Below, piece after piece: positions 16,457 through 25,726 of a stretch of DNA of 64,000 nucleotides. A program made the translations under genes and the position numbers. The first letter of the stretch is position 1. The number at the start of each line of letters is the position of its first letter. The stretch comes from an uncultured Vibrio sp. (GTDB taxonomy: Bacteria > Pseudomonadota > Gammaproteobacteria > Enterobacterales > Vibrionaceae). The notes beneath the pieces were generated by a model. The model was given only the letters and a program-made list of their open reading frames with translations. It was not told the origin of the DNA and did no database searches. The stretch covers positions 1,054,001 through 1,118,000 of the forward strand of contig NZ_OY776223.1 of NCBI RefSeq assembly GCF_963675395.1. Direction: 5' to 3'.

Positions 16457-17074
16457 TATTGATTCCTATAAAGAATTACTTTTATTAGTTCTCGAAATGC
16501 GTCGCCGACTGACGTTGTATTCCAATTTGATTCATTCCTTGAGCGTATACCGAAGCCAGCTTTGTGCATGTATATGCAAATTACTTATCAAAGGTTGCTC
16601 GGTTAGCATTCCTGTACCGTGATCAGGACCGCTATCTGGGTCTCACTGATGAGATGAACTATAACGCTAAGAAATCTCGAGAAAAATCCCAAAACTGTCA
16701 ATTTAATGTCATCAAAACAACAAACATTATGTGACACAGAGCACCTAAAGCCTCATGCAACAAAGGAGCAAACGTTTGCTTTAGCAGGGACAATAAAAAA
16801 GCTAATGTAGATGATTATCTCAATATTGAGACAAAACTTGAGGAACTTTATGGATAGTAGAAATTAATCAAAGAGATAGATTAAAATTTGTTCATTGGCA
16901 AGTTATCGAAAAATATGATTTTTGATTACATTATTTTATCAAAAAGCAAACACTCAGACGTCAACATAGCACTTGTAGAAGAAAGTTTGACTAACCCTTT
17001 CGCTTTCATTCCAATCTATGGATACAAAAAAGCCGCGGTAATTTCCGCGGCTTTTGAATACTTATGCAGGTCAA
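16457..17074. other. 618-bp intergenic region between gltX and ompA
   Basis: No convincing gene is seen; the one short frame (16888-17103) runs through the gltX terminator. It must hold the ompA promoter. A minus-strand TTGACA with a poor -10 lies near 16675-16700, about 220 bp before ompA, which would imply a long leader. Confidence 0.5.
17026..17055 (-). terminator. Terminator after gltX
   Basis: GCCGCGG and CCGCGGC form a seven-pair GC stem, flanked by A and T runs. On the minus strand it ends in TTTTTTGT about 20 bp after gltX. Confidence 0.88.
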
Positions 17075-18502
17075 TTATGCATTGGCTTCACGTTCAGCGA
17101 TAAACGCCAGTGCCATGTTGATGCGAGCGATACAACGCTCTTGGCCAATCAGAGCCATAACCGCATCAACAGATGGAGACTGTCCGCCACCTGTGACTGC
17201 GACACGTAGTGGCATACCAATTTTGCCCATGCCGATTTCTAGCTCTTCACAAACCGCTGCGATAACATCTTGTTTGATGCTTTCAGTTGTCCACTCAGTT
17301 AACGCTTCTGCTTTTGCAAGCGCAAGCTCTAGAGGCGCTTTTGCTACACCACGTAGGTGTTTCTTCGCAGCGCCCGCTTCAAACTCAGAGAAATCTTCGT
17401 AGAAGTAGCGAATCTGCTCAGCCAACTCAACAAGTGTATTACAACGCTCACCAACCAACTTGATCACTTCAGTGATTGCAGGACCGTTTGTCACATCCAA
17501 CTTCTGTTGATCTAAGTGCCATTGCAAGTGCTCTGCAACGTAAGCTGGATCAGAGTTCTTGATGTAGTGGTTGTTTAGCCACTGCAGCTTATCCGTGTTG
17601 AATGCAGACGCAGACTTAGATACGGCGTCTAGGCTGAACAAGTTAATCATTTCTTCTTGAGTGAAGATCTCTTGGTCACCGTGAGACCAACCTAAACGAA
17701 CCAGGTAGTTGTTTAATGCAGCAGGTAGGTAACCCATATCACGATATTGCATTACTGATACAGCGCCATGACGTTTAGACAGTTTCGCACCGTCGTCACC
17801 TAGGATCATTGCACAGTGAGCGAATGTAGGTACTGGTGCACCTAGTGCTTCGTAGATGTTGATTTGACGAGGGGTGTTGTTGATGTGGTCTTCGCCGCGA
17901 ACAACATGCGTGATGCCCATATCCCAGTCGTCAACCACAACACAGAAGTTGTACGTTGGTGAACCATCGGTACGGCGAATGATCAAGTCATCCATTTGCT
18001 CGTTACGGATTTCGATACGGCCACGGATTTGGTCGTCAAATACCACGCTGCCCTCTTTCGGGTTACGGAAACGAATTACACAAGGATCACCGTCTTTTGC
18101 CGCGTCGTTTGCCGCTTTGATTTTAGGGTGGTTTGCATCGTAACGAGGCATTTCTTTGTTAGCTTCTTGCTCTGCACGAATCTCATCCAGGAGCTCTTTA
18201 GATGCGTAACATTTGTATGCTTTGTCTTCCGCAACCAGCTTATCAACCATTTCGTTGTAACGGTCAAAACGTTGAGTTTGGTAGTAAGGACCTTCATCCC
18301 ACTCCAGACCTAGCCATTCCATACCTTCCAGAATCGCATCAACCGCTTCTTTCGAGTTACGCTCAAGGTCTGTATCTTCGATACGCAGAACGAATTCACC
18401 ACCTTGGTTTTTAGCATATAGCCAAGAATACAGTGCCGTACGCGCACCACCAACGTGTAGATAGCCAGTTGGGCTAGGAGCAAAACGAGTTTTAACCGTC
18501 AT
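17075..18502 (-). CDS. gltX: Glutamyl-tRNA synthetase GltX
   Basis: 475 aa, a class I synthetase that charges tRNA-Glu. The HIGH-type motif is in [20 protein letters not shown] (residues 7-26), and the KMSKS-type motif is [11 protein letters not shown] at about 240. The C-terminal anticodon-binding helical domain is intact. It is a single gene with its own terminator. Length and motifs are normal for the gammaproteobacterial enzyme. Confidence 0.97.
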   Translation of the reverse strand: MTVKTRFAPSPTGYLHVGGARTALYSWLYAKNQGGEFVLRIEDTDLERNSKEAVDAILEGMEWLGLEWDEGPYYQTQRFDRYNEMVDKLVAEDKAYKCYASKELLDEIRAEQEANKEMPRYDANHPKIKAANDAAKDGDPCVIRFRNPKEGSVVFDDQIRGRIEIRNEQMDDLIIRRTDGSPTYNFCVVVDDWDMGITHVVRGEDHINNTPRQINIYEALGAPVPTFAHCAMILGDDGAKLSKRHGAVSVMQYRDMGYLPAALNNYLVRLGWSHGDQEIFTQEEMINLFSLDAVSKSASAFNTDKLQWLNNHYIKNSDPAYVAEHLQWHLDQQKLDVTNGPAITEVIKLVGERCNTLVELAEQIRYFYEDFSEFEAGAAKKHLRGVAKAPLELALAKAEALTEWTTESIKQDVIAAVCEELEIGMGKIGMPLRVAVTGGGQSPSVDAVMALIGQERCIARINMALAFIAEREANA

Positions 18503-18672
18503 TTGAGTTCCTTAGGGTTAATGTTCAACGAGAGGGTTCTCGTTGTATTGTCAAGGATAAAAGTGGCGACATTTTACCATCGTAAGTCAATACTACAATC
18601 CTTCCGTGTTCATATACCCAAATAACCTCTCGCTGCAGGGTTCAACGAAATTAACTTCATTGATAACAAACC

Positions 18673-18703
18673 TTGACCTTACCCTTGCAGTAAGGTTTAA
18701 GCT
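18673..18703 (+). promoter_or_regulatory. CueR-type copper-responsive promoter of copA
   Basis: The -35 is TTGACC and the -10 is TAAGCT, separated by 19 bp, the over-long spacing typical of MerR-family promoters. Within it CCTTAC-CCTTGCA-GTAAGG forms the dyad. The layout closely follows the known E. coli copA promoter. Cu(I)-CueR activation is therefore expected, but no cueR lies in this window. Confidence 0.88.
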
Positions 18704-18732
18704 CATTATATAACGATTAGTGAGGACAAGTT

Positions 18733-21456
18733 ATGAATCAGTTTGTAGTACCGTTATCAGGGCTTAACTGCATGGGTTGTGCAAGGAAAGTTGAGAAAAC
18801 TTTACATGCAAATCATAGTGTTGAGATCCTAAACTTGTCTCCGACCTCTGTGGAAGTCAAAACCGATGCTTCTTTAAAAGAGATTGTTGAGTCTATAGAG
18901 TCCTTGGGCTATCAGGCAGGTCACGTCTATGACTTTAATTTGTCCGGCTTGAGCTGTGGCGGCTGCGTCAAAAAGCTCTCTGCTTTATTAGAGTCAAATG
19001 CAGACGTTATCTCATTTGAAGCTTCGACGACGCAATTAAATATCCGAACTCTTCTTCCTGAGCAGCAAGTCATCGACCTTGTCACAAGCTTAGGCTACAC
19101 CGCGAGTAAAGAGCTCATCACAGAGACCGAAAGCACGGAAGCTAAAAGTGCCGAGCCAGAAGATGAAACCCAACCAGCACAAAGCGAAGCACCAGATAAC
19201 CCACTGGAAGACATCCCACCAGCCAACAGCACCCAACTGCAAATGCTAATCCAGGGAATGACCTGCGCAAGTTGCGTTTCTTCAGTCGAAAAAGCATTAA
19301 CTAAGGTTGAAGGTGTAGAAAAAGCACAAGTAAATCTTGCTGAACAAAGTGCCTTAGTGTTCGCGACGCAAGATTCAGAAGACTTACACCAAGCGATTGT
19401 CGAGTCGGTAAAACAAGCAGGATACCAAGCGGAAATCCTACAAGACGCCGCAACACAACAAGAAAAGCAAGCACAACAACAATTAGCTCAGCAAAAACGC
19501 TTTAAACTTGATGCCATTGCAGGCTTAGTGGTTGGTGCACCTTTAATGGTGTGGGGTGTGGCTGGCGGTAACATGATGATTCGCCACACCACTGACCAGT
19601 TCATTTGGGGTGCGGTCGGCCTGTTATGTTTGTTGCTTCTGGCAACAGCTGGTCGCCACTTCTTCAGTAACGCTTGGTTAGCAGCGACTCACAAACGCGC
19701 AACTATGGATACACTGGTTGCATTGGGCACAGGTGCTGCTTGGTTCTACTCCATTCTCGTAGTGGTTTTCCCAAATTGGTTCCCGCTCGCATCACGTCAC
19801 GTCTATTTTGAAGCAAGTGCAATGATCATTGGTTTGATTTCTCTCGGTCACTATATAGAGGCCAAAGCCAAAGCCAACACTACTCGCTCATTACAAGCTT
19901 TAATTAACTTGCAACCACAACAAGCGACGGCTGTTACAGAGAAAGGCGATCAGACCATCAGCGTTGAGCAAATAACGCTTGGTATGAAATTAAGAATTAA
20001 GCCCGGCGAGAAAGTGCCAGTAGATGGCACCGTACTCGAAGGCGAATCCTATATAGACGAGTCAATGCTAACCGGAGAGCCTGTCCCGGTGCTAAAAGGG
20101 CTGGATGCAGAAGTCTCTGCTGGTACGCTAAACACCGACGGTAGCTTGGTTATCGAAGCCACTGGCATTGGTGCAAATACGATGCTTGCGCGCATCATTC
20201 GTATGGTTAGAACTGCTCAAAGCAGTAAACCTGCCATCGCCAAATTAGCCGACCAAATCTCAGCGGTATTTGTACCTGTCGTGGTAGGTATTGCCTTACT
20301 TGCTGCGCTGGTTTGGTTTGCAGTAGGTCCAGAGCCTAAAGCCAGCTACATGCTGGTGGTGACAACGACCGTACTCATTATCGCCTGCCCTTGTGCATTG
20401 GGGTTGGCAACACCACTTTCCGTCACAGTTGGCGTAGGCAAAGCCGCCGAGTTGGGCATCTTAATTAAAGATGCGGATGCACTGCAGTTAGCCAGTAAAG
20501 TCGATACGGTCGTATTCGATAAAACCGGCACGTTGACACAAGGAAAACCCTCTGTGCAGCAAGTGTTCACTCACGAGACCAGCCAAGATGAACTGCTTGC
20601 TATTGCCTATGCGGCTGAGCGTCAGTCTGAGCATCCACTTGCCAAAGCCGTGTGTGATTTTGCGAAACAACAAGACGCGCAAGAAGTCACGTTAGACAAA
20701 TTCGAAAACGTTCGTGGACGCGGCATCTTAGCGACTTACCAAGGTAAACCATTGCTGATCGGTTCTTTGCAATTTATGCAAGCCGAGAACATTGACACAA
20801 GTAACCTAAAACAAGCGATAGAAGAGAGTGCAAAAAACGCGTGGACGCCTGTCGCTGTGGCTCTGGATAACAAGTTAGTCGGACTGATTGCGATTGCCGA
20901 TCCAATCAAGTCAGACGCTAAAGAAGCGCTTTCAGCCTTAAAAGCTCAGGGAGTCAAAACCGTGATGTTAACGGGTGATAACCAGCACGTTGCTGATGCG
21001 ATCGGTAAAGAGCTCGGCATTGATGAAGTGATTGCACAAGTGTTACCAGATGAAAAAGCACGGCATATTGAACAGCTTCAGTCTAAAGGCCATATTGTGG
21101 CGATGGTAGGAGACGGCATTAATGATGCGCCTGCTCTCGCTCTTGCCAACCTAGGCATTGCAATGGGAAGCGGCAGCGATGTCGCGATAGAAAGTGCGCA
21201 AATGACGATTCTCAACACATCACCAATGGCCGTGGTACACGCAATTGAGTTGTCGCGCGCTACACTTAAAAACATGAAACAAAACTTGTTTGGTGCCTTT
21301 GTTTATAACTCGTTGGGCATACCTGTTGCGGCAGGCGTACTTTACCCAGCATTTGGATTTTTGCTCAGTCCCGTAGTTGCAGGAGCAGCGATGGCACTGT
21401 CTTCAATTACTGTCGTTAGTAATGCAAACCGACTACGACTGTTTTCAGTAAAATGA
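18733..21456 (+). CDS. copA: Cu(I)-exporting P1B-type ATPase CopA
   Basis: 907 aa. It pumps Cu(I) from cytoplasm to periplasm. Three N-terminal heavy-metal-binding domains are seen with motifs CMGC (13-16), CGGC (75-78) and CASC (178-181). An acidic, Glu/Thr-rich linker lies between the second and third. The ATPase core has the TGE motif (MLTGEPVPV), the membrane metal site CPC (ACPCALGLATP, about 552), the phosphorylation site DKTGTLTQ (about 596), SEHPLAKA and GDGINDAP (about 793). E. coli CopA has two binding domains; this has three. It is the first gene after the CueR-type promoter, with a DUF411 gene 21 bp behind. Confidence 0.96.
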   Translation: MNQFVVPLSGLNCMGCARKVEKTLHANHSVEILNLSPTSVEVKTDASLKEIVESIESLGYQAGHVYDFNLSGLSCGGCVKKLSALLESNADVISFEASTTQLNIRTLLPEQQVIDLVTSLGYTASKELITETESTEAKSAEPEDETQPAQSEAPDNPLEDIPPANSTQLQMLIQGMTCASCVSSVEKALTKVEGVEKAQVNLAEQSALVFATQDSEDLHQAIVESVKQAGYQAEILQDAATQQEKQAQQQLAQQKRFKLDAIAGLVVGAPLMVWGVAGGNMMIRHTTDQFIWGAVGLLCLLLLATAGRHFFSNAWLAATHKRATMDTLVALGTGAAWFYSILVVVFPNWFPLASRHVYFEASAMIIGLISLGHYIEAKAKANTTRSLQALINLQPQQATAVTEKGDQTISVEQITLGMKLRIKPGEKVPVDGTVLEGESYIDESMLTGEPVPVLKGLDAEVSAGTLNTDGSLVIEATGIGANTMLARIIRMVRTAQSSKPAIAKLADQISAVFVPVVVGIALLAALVWFAVGPEPKASYMLVVTTTVLIIACPCALGLATPLSVTVGVGKAAELGILIKDADALQLASKVDTVVFDKTGTLTQGKPSVQQVFTHETSQDELLAIAYAAERQSEHPLAKAVCDFAKQQDAQEVTLDKFENVRGRGILATYQGKPLLIGSLQFMQAENIDTSNLKQAIEESAKNAWTPVAVALDNKLVGLIAIADPIKSDAKEALSALKAQGVKTVMLTGDNQHVADAIGKELGIDEVIAQVLPDEKARHIEQLQSKGHIVAMVGDGINDAPALALANLGIAMGSGSDVAIESAQMTILNTSPMAVVHAIELSRATLKNMKQNLFGAFVYNSLGIPVAAGVLYPAFGFLLSPVVAGAAMALSSITVVSNANRLRLFSVK

Positions 21457-21477
21457 CGACTTCTTTCTGAGGGTATT

Positions 21478-21927
21478 ATGAAATTGAAACTTGTAACTTT
21501 TGCAATGCTTGCGACCGTATCCGCCAATGTATTGGCAGCCGATGTCATTAACCACAAGTCGCCATATTGTGGCTGTTGTGGTGACTGGACAAAACACATG
21601 GAAGAGAACGGCTTTACGGTCGAAGAAAAACTGCATGATGATATGAATGCCATCAAACGCGAATTAGGCATGAACAACCAACAACTCTACTCTTGCCATA
21701 CAGCAGAAATAAACGGTTATCTGTTTGAAGGACACGTGCCAGCAGCCGATATTAAAGCCTTCTTGGAAAACCCACCGAAGAATGCGAAAGGTCTGACGGT
21801 TCCTGGAATGCCTGTAGGCTCTCCAGGCATGGAGTATGGCGATAAAAAGGACAGTTACACCGTTTACGCTTTCAATGAAAAAGGACAAGTTTCGGCCTTT
21901 AGTCACCACAAAGGTAACGACGAATAA
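21478..21927 (+). CDS. DUF411 periplasmic metal-binding protein
   Basis: 149 aa with a Sec signal peptide (MKLKLVTFAMLATVSANVLA). The mature protein carries KSPYCGCCGDWTKHMEENGF, the cysteine motif that defines DUF411, and a later Cys-His pair (LYSCHTAEING). These proteins are found beside copper resistance genes and are thought to bind copper. Here it follows copA by 21 bp and precedes a terminator, so it shares the CueR-type promoter. The precise role is not established. Confidence 0.88.
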   Translation: MKLKLVTFAMLATVSANVLAADVINHKSPYCGCCGDWTKHMEENGFTVEEKLHDDMNAIKRELGMNNQQLYSCHTAEINGYLFEGHVPAADIKAFLENPPKNAKGLTVPGMPVGSPGMEYGDKKDSYTVYAFNEKGQVSAFSHHKGNDE

Positions 21928-21931
21928 AATA

Positions 21932-21967
21932 AAGCCCAGCTCTTAACACAGATGCTGGGCTTTTTCT
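21932..21967 (+). terminator. Terminator after copA-DUF411
   Basis: AAGCCCAGC and GCTGGGCTT form a stem with a 14-base loop, ending in TTTTTC. It also lies about 30 bp past the stop of the converging porin gene and may serve both. Confidence 0.85.
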
Positions 21968-21999
21968 TAGCAACTTAATGGACAATTAAGACGAAATCG

Positions 22000-22692
22000 T
22001 TAGAAACCGTAAGAGGCACCAAATACAAAGGCGTTGTTCACAAGGCTATCGCCATCGGCATTTTCTGCACCATGGGCCTGTGAACGAAGTTCAAAGTATG
22101 GCTGAACGCCTTTACGAGTCCATGTCGCACGGAACTCGTGATCCATCGTATCGGCATCAATCATGTATACGTTGTTGTAGCTTAGCGTCACATCTTCATT
22201 CATCACGTAACCAATGCGGTTATCCATGCGGTAGTCCGTATCTGCATCCGCATCTGTCGCATCAATGTGTGCACGGGTACGGTTGCTCAGAGAAATACCG
22301 TTATCGAAATTGTAACCAATCTTCACAAGAGGGCGGTATTGAAGGTTTTCGCCCGCTGAGAACAAGTGTTGGTAACCCGCTGCAACCCAAAGACGATCAG
22401 TGATATTAAATGACTGCTCACCCCCTACCGTAATGTAAGGTGTTATGTTCCCTGCGCCACCATTTTTGCTTTCTAGCTGGCCAAGTTGAATACCGTCAAA
22501 CTCAGTGTAAACCGTAAAGCCACCAAATGAATTATCGAAAGTATGACCAGCTTCCAGTGTAGAAGTCACGTCCGAGCCGTGAATTCGGCCATCATCGTGA
22601 AATTGAACGTTACCTGTTACGTAAGAAGAACCAGCAAATGCGCTAGACGCGAAAGCGAGAGAAAGAGCACTCAGTGCAAAAATGTATTTCAT
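22000..22692 (-). CDS. KdgM/NanC-type oligosaccharide porin
   Basis: 230 aa. The signal peptide ends SSAFAGSS (about residue 21), and the mature protein is a run of amphipathic strands ending in the terminal Phe (FVFGASYGF) of outer-membrane barrels. Strand pattern and size (about 210 mature residues) fit the KdgM family of small anion-selective porins for acidic oligosaccharides. The substrate cannot be read from the sequence, and no pectin or sialate genes are nearby. It stands alone with a long AT-rich upstream region. Confidence 0.78.
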   Translation of the reverse strand: MKYIFALSALSLAFASSAFAGSSYVTGNVQFHDDGRIHGSDVTSTLEAGHTFDNSFGGFTVYTEFDGIQLGQLESKNGGAGNITPYITVGGEQSFNITDRLWVAAGYQHLFSAGENLQYRPLVKIGYNFDNGISLSNRTRAHIDATDADADTDYRMDNRIGYVMNEDVTLSYNNVYMIDADTMDHEFRATWTRKGVQPYFELRSQAHGAENADGDSLVNNAFVFGASYGF

Positions 22693-23282
22693 AATTACTG
22701 CCTTTATTTATTCACGTTATGTGATGGTTCCAAGTTCTTAGGTTCCCTTACATAACAAAGTTTGGAATCTGCCTTAGTGGGCGAAGGCAATACTGAAACA
22801 ATTAATTTTCGATGGAAAATAATTCCTTTTAAAAGGTGATCCTGTTCAAAACAGACAACACAACCTCAACAAAAACCTTTAAAATACAAACAAATACAAC
22901 AAACGCAAATAATCAACTCAAAAACCAATACCAGATCGACATCACAAAAAACTTAATAATCTAGAGAAATTTACTTATTCAGATCACGACTTTACATTAA
23001 AATCCTGCTAATAACTTTTTTATCATAGCGAAATAATTAGATTTCGATCACACTTAATTCACGGTTAAAATTAAATGACTTTGTCAAAATGATCGAGTTT
23101 ATAGCAATGGTTCTACCGTGCTCCCTTAATAAATAGCGCCTAGTACTCAGGCAAGGCATCTAAAACCTGTTCTATGCTCAATATGGCATTACGCTGTGGT
23201 TTAGGTATAAAGTGGTGTACTGATGTGCTTTCAAAATACTGGATACAAGGCATTATCCGGAAGTCAGTTCAAGGAAAATAAT
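22693..23282. other. 590-bp AT-rich intergenic region
   Basis: No gene is supported. The part next to the porin contains TGAAACA at 22794-22800 and a TCACA half site at about 23047, but neither forms a convincing full operator. The part before 23283 holds the leader of the TraB/GumN-like gene. Confidence 0.5.
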
Positions 23283-24164
23283 ATGTTTCGCATAGTGACC
23301 TTTGTGTCATCACTTATCGTTCTTTTTACTTCTTTTTCGTCCAGCGCAGAGCCACAACACTGGCTAGCAAAGAAAGGGGAAACAGAGTATATGATTATTG
23401 GCTCAGTACATGTGGGAGATAAGAGCATGTATCCCTTACCTAAAAATCTACTGGAACACCTGAGCCAAAGTTCTGGGTTGATCATTGAAGCGGATGTAAG
23501 AAGTAGTGAGGGTGCCGTTTATCCACCGGTATCTACTCGAACCAAAGCTGTACTGAACAAAACGCAGCGTCAACAGCTGATTAAAATAGCCAAGGATTTG
23601 CAAATACCGGAAACTCAGTTGTTAAATGCCCCACCATGGAATACAGCCCTCACCATTCAACTCGCGTTGGTGAATAAACTGGGTTACCTATCCACAGAAG
23701 GAGTCGACATGCATTTGATTGGCTTAGCAGACAAAGACGATATTCCTATCATTTCATTCGAATCTGTGCAATTCCAAATTGATTTGATTGCCGAGCAGCC
23801 AGATGAAGGCAAAGAGATGCTACTCTCTTCCATCAAAGAATATGAAGCAGGAGAAGAGCTCGTCGAATGCCTGATTGAAAGCTGGAAAAGTGGCGATGGT
23901 AGCATGCTGGAAGAGGCATCTTTAACTGACAAAGCGACACAAGAGTTCAATGAAGCTTTTTTGTATACGCGGAATAGAGACTGGGCTGAAAAGCTCGACA
24001 CTGGCAGCATACTCCCGCAGAAACAAGGTCGTTATACCGTTGTGGTTGGCAGCCTGCATCTCGTCGGTAAAGATAACCTAATTGATTTGCTGGGCAAGCG
24101 AGGTTTTGAAATTACCCCGCTTGGTAATACACGCAAAGCGAAGTGTGATATCCAACAGATGTAA
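23283..24164 (+). CDS. TraB/GumN family protein, probably exported
   Basis: 293 aa from the ATG at 23283, preceded by AAGGAAA. An ATG at 23223 would add 20 residues in front of the signal peptide. A Sec signal peptide covers about residues 1-21 (FVSSLIVLFTSFSSSAEP). The conserved GSVHVG motif near the N-terminus and the paired VVVGSLHLVGKDNL near the C-terminus are the TraB/GumN signature, and metal-dependent hydrolase activity has been suggested for the family. Function here is unknown. It ends before a clear terminator. Confidence 0.85.
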   Translation: MFRIVTFVSSLIVLFTSFSSSAEPQHWLAKKGETEYMIIGSVHVGDKSMYPLPKNLLEHLSQSSGLIIEADVRSSEGAVYPPVSTRTKAVLNKTQRQQLIKIAKDLQIPETQLLNAPPWNTALTIQLALVNKLGYLSTEGVDMHLIGLADKDDIPIISFESVQFQIDLIAEQPDEGKEMLLSSIKEYEAGEELVECLIESWKSGDGSMLEEASLTDKATQEFNEAFLYTRNRDWAEKLDTGSILPQKQGRYTVVVGSLHLVGKDNLIDLLGKRGFEITPLGNTRKAKCDIQQM

Positions 24165-24183
24165 ATACAGATAAGCTCAATGC

Positions 24184-24218
24184 AAAAAGCCGCAACATTT
24201 CTGTTGCGGCTTCTTTTA
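24184..24218 (+). terminator. Terminator after the TraB/GumN-like gene
   Basis: AAGCCGCAACA and TGTTGCGGCTT form an 11-pair stem, followed by CTTTT. Confidence 0.82.
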
Positions 24219-24221
24219 ATG

Positions 24222-24300
24222 TGGTCGGTGAAGAGCCATGTTCTAACTTCAGGCGAACCCCACTTTGGTTCGAATCCGTCAGTACGAATTTTATGAACTC
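24222..24300 (-). pseudogene. Remnant of a tRNA-Pro 3' end
   Basis: Positions 24222-24235 (TGGTCGGTGAAGAG) are identical to the 3' end of the intact tRNA-Pro at 24343, and the flanking bases on the left also resemble its trailer. After these 14 bases the similarity is lost. It looks like the stump of a decayed tandem copy. Confidence 0.6.
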
Positions 24301-24308
24301 TAAAACGA

Positions 24309-24336
24309 CGAAAGCCTGCTTTAAAAGCAGGCTTTC
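24309..24336 (-). terminator. Terminator after tRNA-Pro
   Basis: AAAGCCTGCTTT and AAAGCAGGCTTT form a 12-pair stem with a two-base loop at most. It lies directly beyond the CCA end of tRNA-Pro on the minus strand. Confidence 0.75.
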
Positions 24337-24342
24337 TTAATA

Positions 24343-24419
<77 letters not shown>

Positions 24420-24426
24420 AGATGTT

Positions 24427-24514
24427 GACTTGGAATCTTGCTAAAACTAGAGGGCTCCCCACTGGTCCGCTATTCCTAAACCCCGAGATTCGCTACTAAT
24501 CACGCTAATCTTCG
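24427..24514 (-). pseudogene. Decayed tRNA-Pro copy upstream of the intact gene
   Basis: The stretch 24487-24514 (plus strand, from AGATTCGCTACTAATC to CTTCGA) aligns well with the 5' half of the intact tRNA-Pro, and CTGGTCC and AAACCCC pieces of the anticodon arm remain. The leader CGAGATGTT is repeated before both copies, 95 bp apart, as expected of a tandem duplication. The 3' half is lost. Confidence 0.55.
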
Positions 24515-24555
24515 AGATGTTTAACTGAGGAGTTCTCCCCGTCAACGAGGTGGTA

Positions 24556-24583
24556 TATTACGGATTCTGATCTCAGACGCAAG
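24556..24583 (-). promoter_or_regulatory. Candidate sigma-70 promoter for the tRNA-Pro region
   Basis: On the minus strand TTGCGT, 16 bases, TAATAT. It would transcribe the decayed copy first and then the intact tRNA-Pro. Confidence 0.4.
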
Positions 24584-24700
24584 TGCTTTTTCTAAAAAAA
24601 TGTAATGTATTAATCCGTTTGGTGAATTACTGAACACAAGCACGCAAAATGTGACTGACAACCCACAATAAAATACAGTTTATTAACCTCAACAACATAA

Positions 24701-24714
24701 TTGATCCAGATCAG
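24701..24714 (+). promoter_or_regulatory. FNR-like box before the DUF3149 gene
   Basis: TTGATCCAGATCAG matches the FNR consensus TTGAT-N4-ATCAA at nine of ten fixed bases. A start site about 41 bp downstream would leave room for an AT-rich -10 at about 24735-24740 and a short leader. Control by FNR is inferred from the site only. Confidence 0.5.
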
Positions 24715-24773
24715 TGTGCAAAAAAACGCCAACAATTAATTTGTGGTTATCGGGAAAATCTTGGAGGAAACAT

Positions 24774-24914
24774 ATGGACTTTTGGCTTGATCTCCTATTT
24801 GGTAATGCAGTAGGTCTATCATCTATGATAGTAATCTTCGGAGCGATCGGTCTGATGTTGTTTTATGGCGGTTTCTTCTTGTACAAGATCATGAACGATA
24901 AATCTCCTCACTAG
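24774..24914 (+). CDS. DUF3149 small membrane protein
   Basis: 46 aa (MDFWLDLLFGNAVGLSSMIV at the start). A strong ribosome binding site GGAGG precedes the ATG at 24774, so the longer frame from 24714 is not used. There is one membrane segment at about residues 13-38, rich in Gly, Ile and Phe, and a short charged tail. The family is small, conserved in vibrios and relatives, and of unknown function. It has its own terminator and an FNR-like box upstream. Confidence 0.85.
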   Translation: MDFWLDLLFGNAVGLSSMIVIFGAIGLMLFYGGFFLYKIMNDKSPH

Positions 24915-24942
24915 ATCTCGCTTAGCCCTATAAACGCTTTGC

Positions 24943-24976
24943 ACCGGAGTCGGTTACTTGCCTACTCCGGTTTTTT
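24943..24976 (+). terminator. Terminator after the DUF3149 gene
   Basis: ACCGGAGT and ACTCCGGT form an eight-pair stem followed by TTTTT. Confidence 0.85.
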
Positions 24977-25045
24977 ATTGATCTTTTCTCGCATCTCATT
25001 GATATAATCACCTGTACCTATCCTGTTCTTTATGAGATCGCCACT

Positions 25046-25627
25046 ATGTCCCACGATGACGATTTTGAGTTGTTCCAACAAATGATGGGTGATGTAAAGC
25101 CAATCACTCAAGACACCGCAGAGCACAAGAAAGTTCACCAAGTGACCGATGCACAGCTTGCCAAACGAGAAGCGGCAATATGGTTAACAGAGGACGACCC
25201 AGAGTACCTCTCTCTCGATCATGCAGAAATGCTCAAGCCAGACGATTTTGTCGAGTTTAAACGTGATGGTGTGCAAGATGGCGTATACCGCAAACTTCGC
25301 TTAGGTAAGTACCCTATTCAGGCACGTCTAGACCTACACCGAAAAACACTCAAAGAAGCACGCGATGACGTCGTGAAATTTCTTAAGCAGTGTATCTCTA
25401 TGGATATCCGTACGGTTGTGATTGTTCACGGCCGTGGAGAGCGCTCCAACCCACCAGCGTTAATGAAGAGCTTTGTCAGCAGTTGGCTTCAGCAAATTAA
25501 AGAAGTGCAGTGCGTTCACAGTGCTCAACGTTTTCACGGTGGTAGCGGTGCCGTCTACGTATTGTTGAGAAAAAGCGCAGATAAGAAGCTAGAAAACCGA
25601 GAACGCCATCAAAAACGGTTAGGCTAA
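25046..25627 (+). CDS. smrA: Smr-domain DNA endonuclease, SmrA (YdaL) type
   Basis: 193 aa. The C-terminal Smr domain has LDLH at 95-98 and HGRGER at about 128-133, plus the late motif FHGGSGAVYVLLRKS. Smr domains nick DNA or RNA. The N-terminal part (ELFQQMMGDVKPITQDTAEH) and the segment FKRDGVQDGVYRKLRLGKYP match the E. coli YdaL pattern rather than SmrB. It is a single gene ahead of rluF. The biological role of SmrA is not settled. Confidence 0.85.
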   Translation: MSHDDDFELFQQMMGDVKPITQDTAEHKKVHQVTDAQLAKREAAIWLTEDDPEYLSLDHAEMLKPDDFVEFKRDGVQDGVYRKLRLGKYPIQARLDLHRKTLKEARDDVVKFLKQCISMDIRTVVIVHGRGERSNPPALMKSFVSSWLQQIKEVQCVHSAQRFHGGSGAVYVLLRKSADKKLENRERHQKRLG

Positions 25628-25726
25628 GTTTCTCCTCGGTGCTAAAATGCCCGACCTTATTTTCCCGTTGCAAGCAACAGCCGGGAAACTTTATTCACCG
25701 CCGTTGTGAAACGTTAGGAGTACAAC

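Noticed and set aside
16888..17103. 71-residue frame between gltX and ompA
   Set aside because: It reads through the gltX terminator hairpin and into gltX in antisense, with no ribosome binding site.
22794..22815. KdgR operator upstream of the porin
   Set aside because: Only the left half (TGAAACA) is good; the right half (TTTTCGA) does not match well enough.
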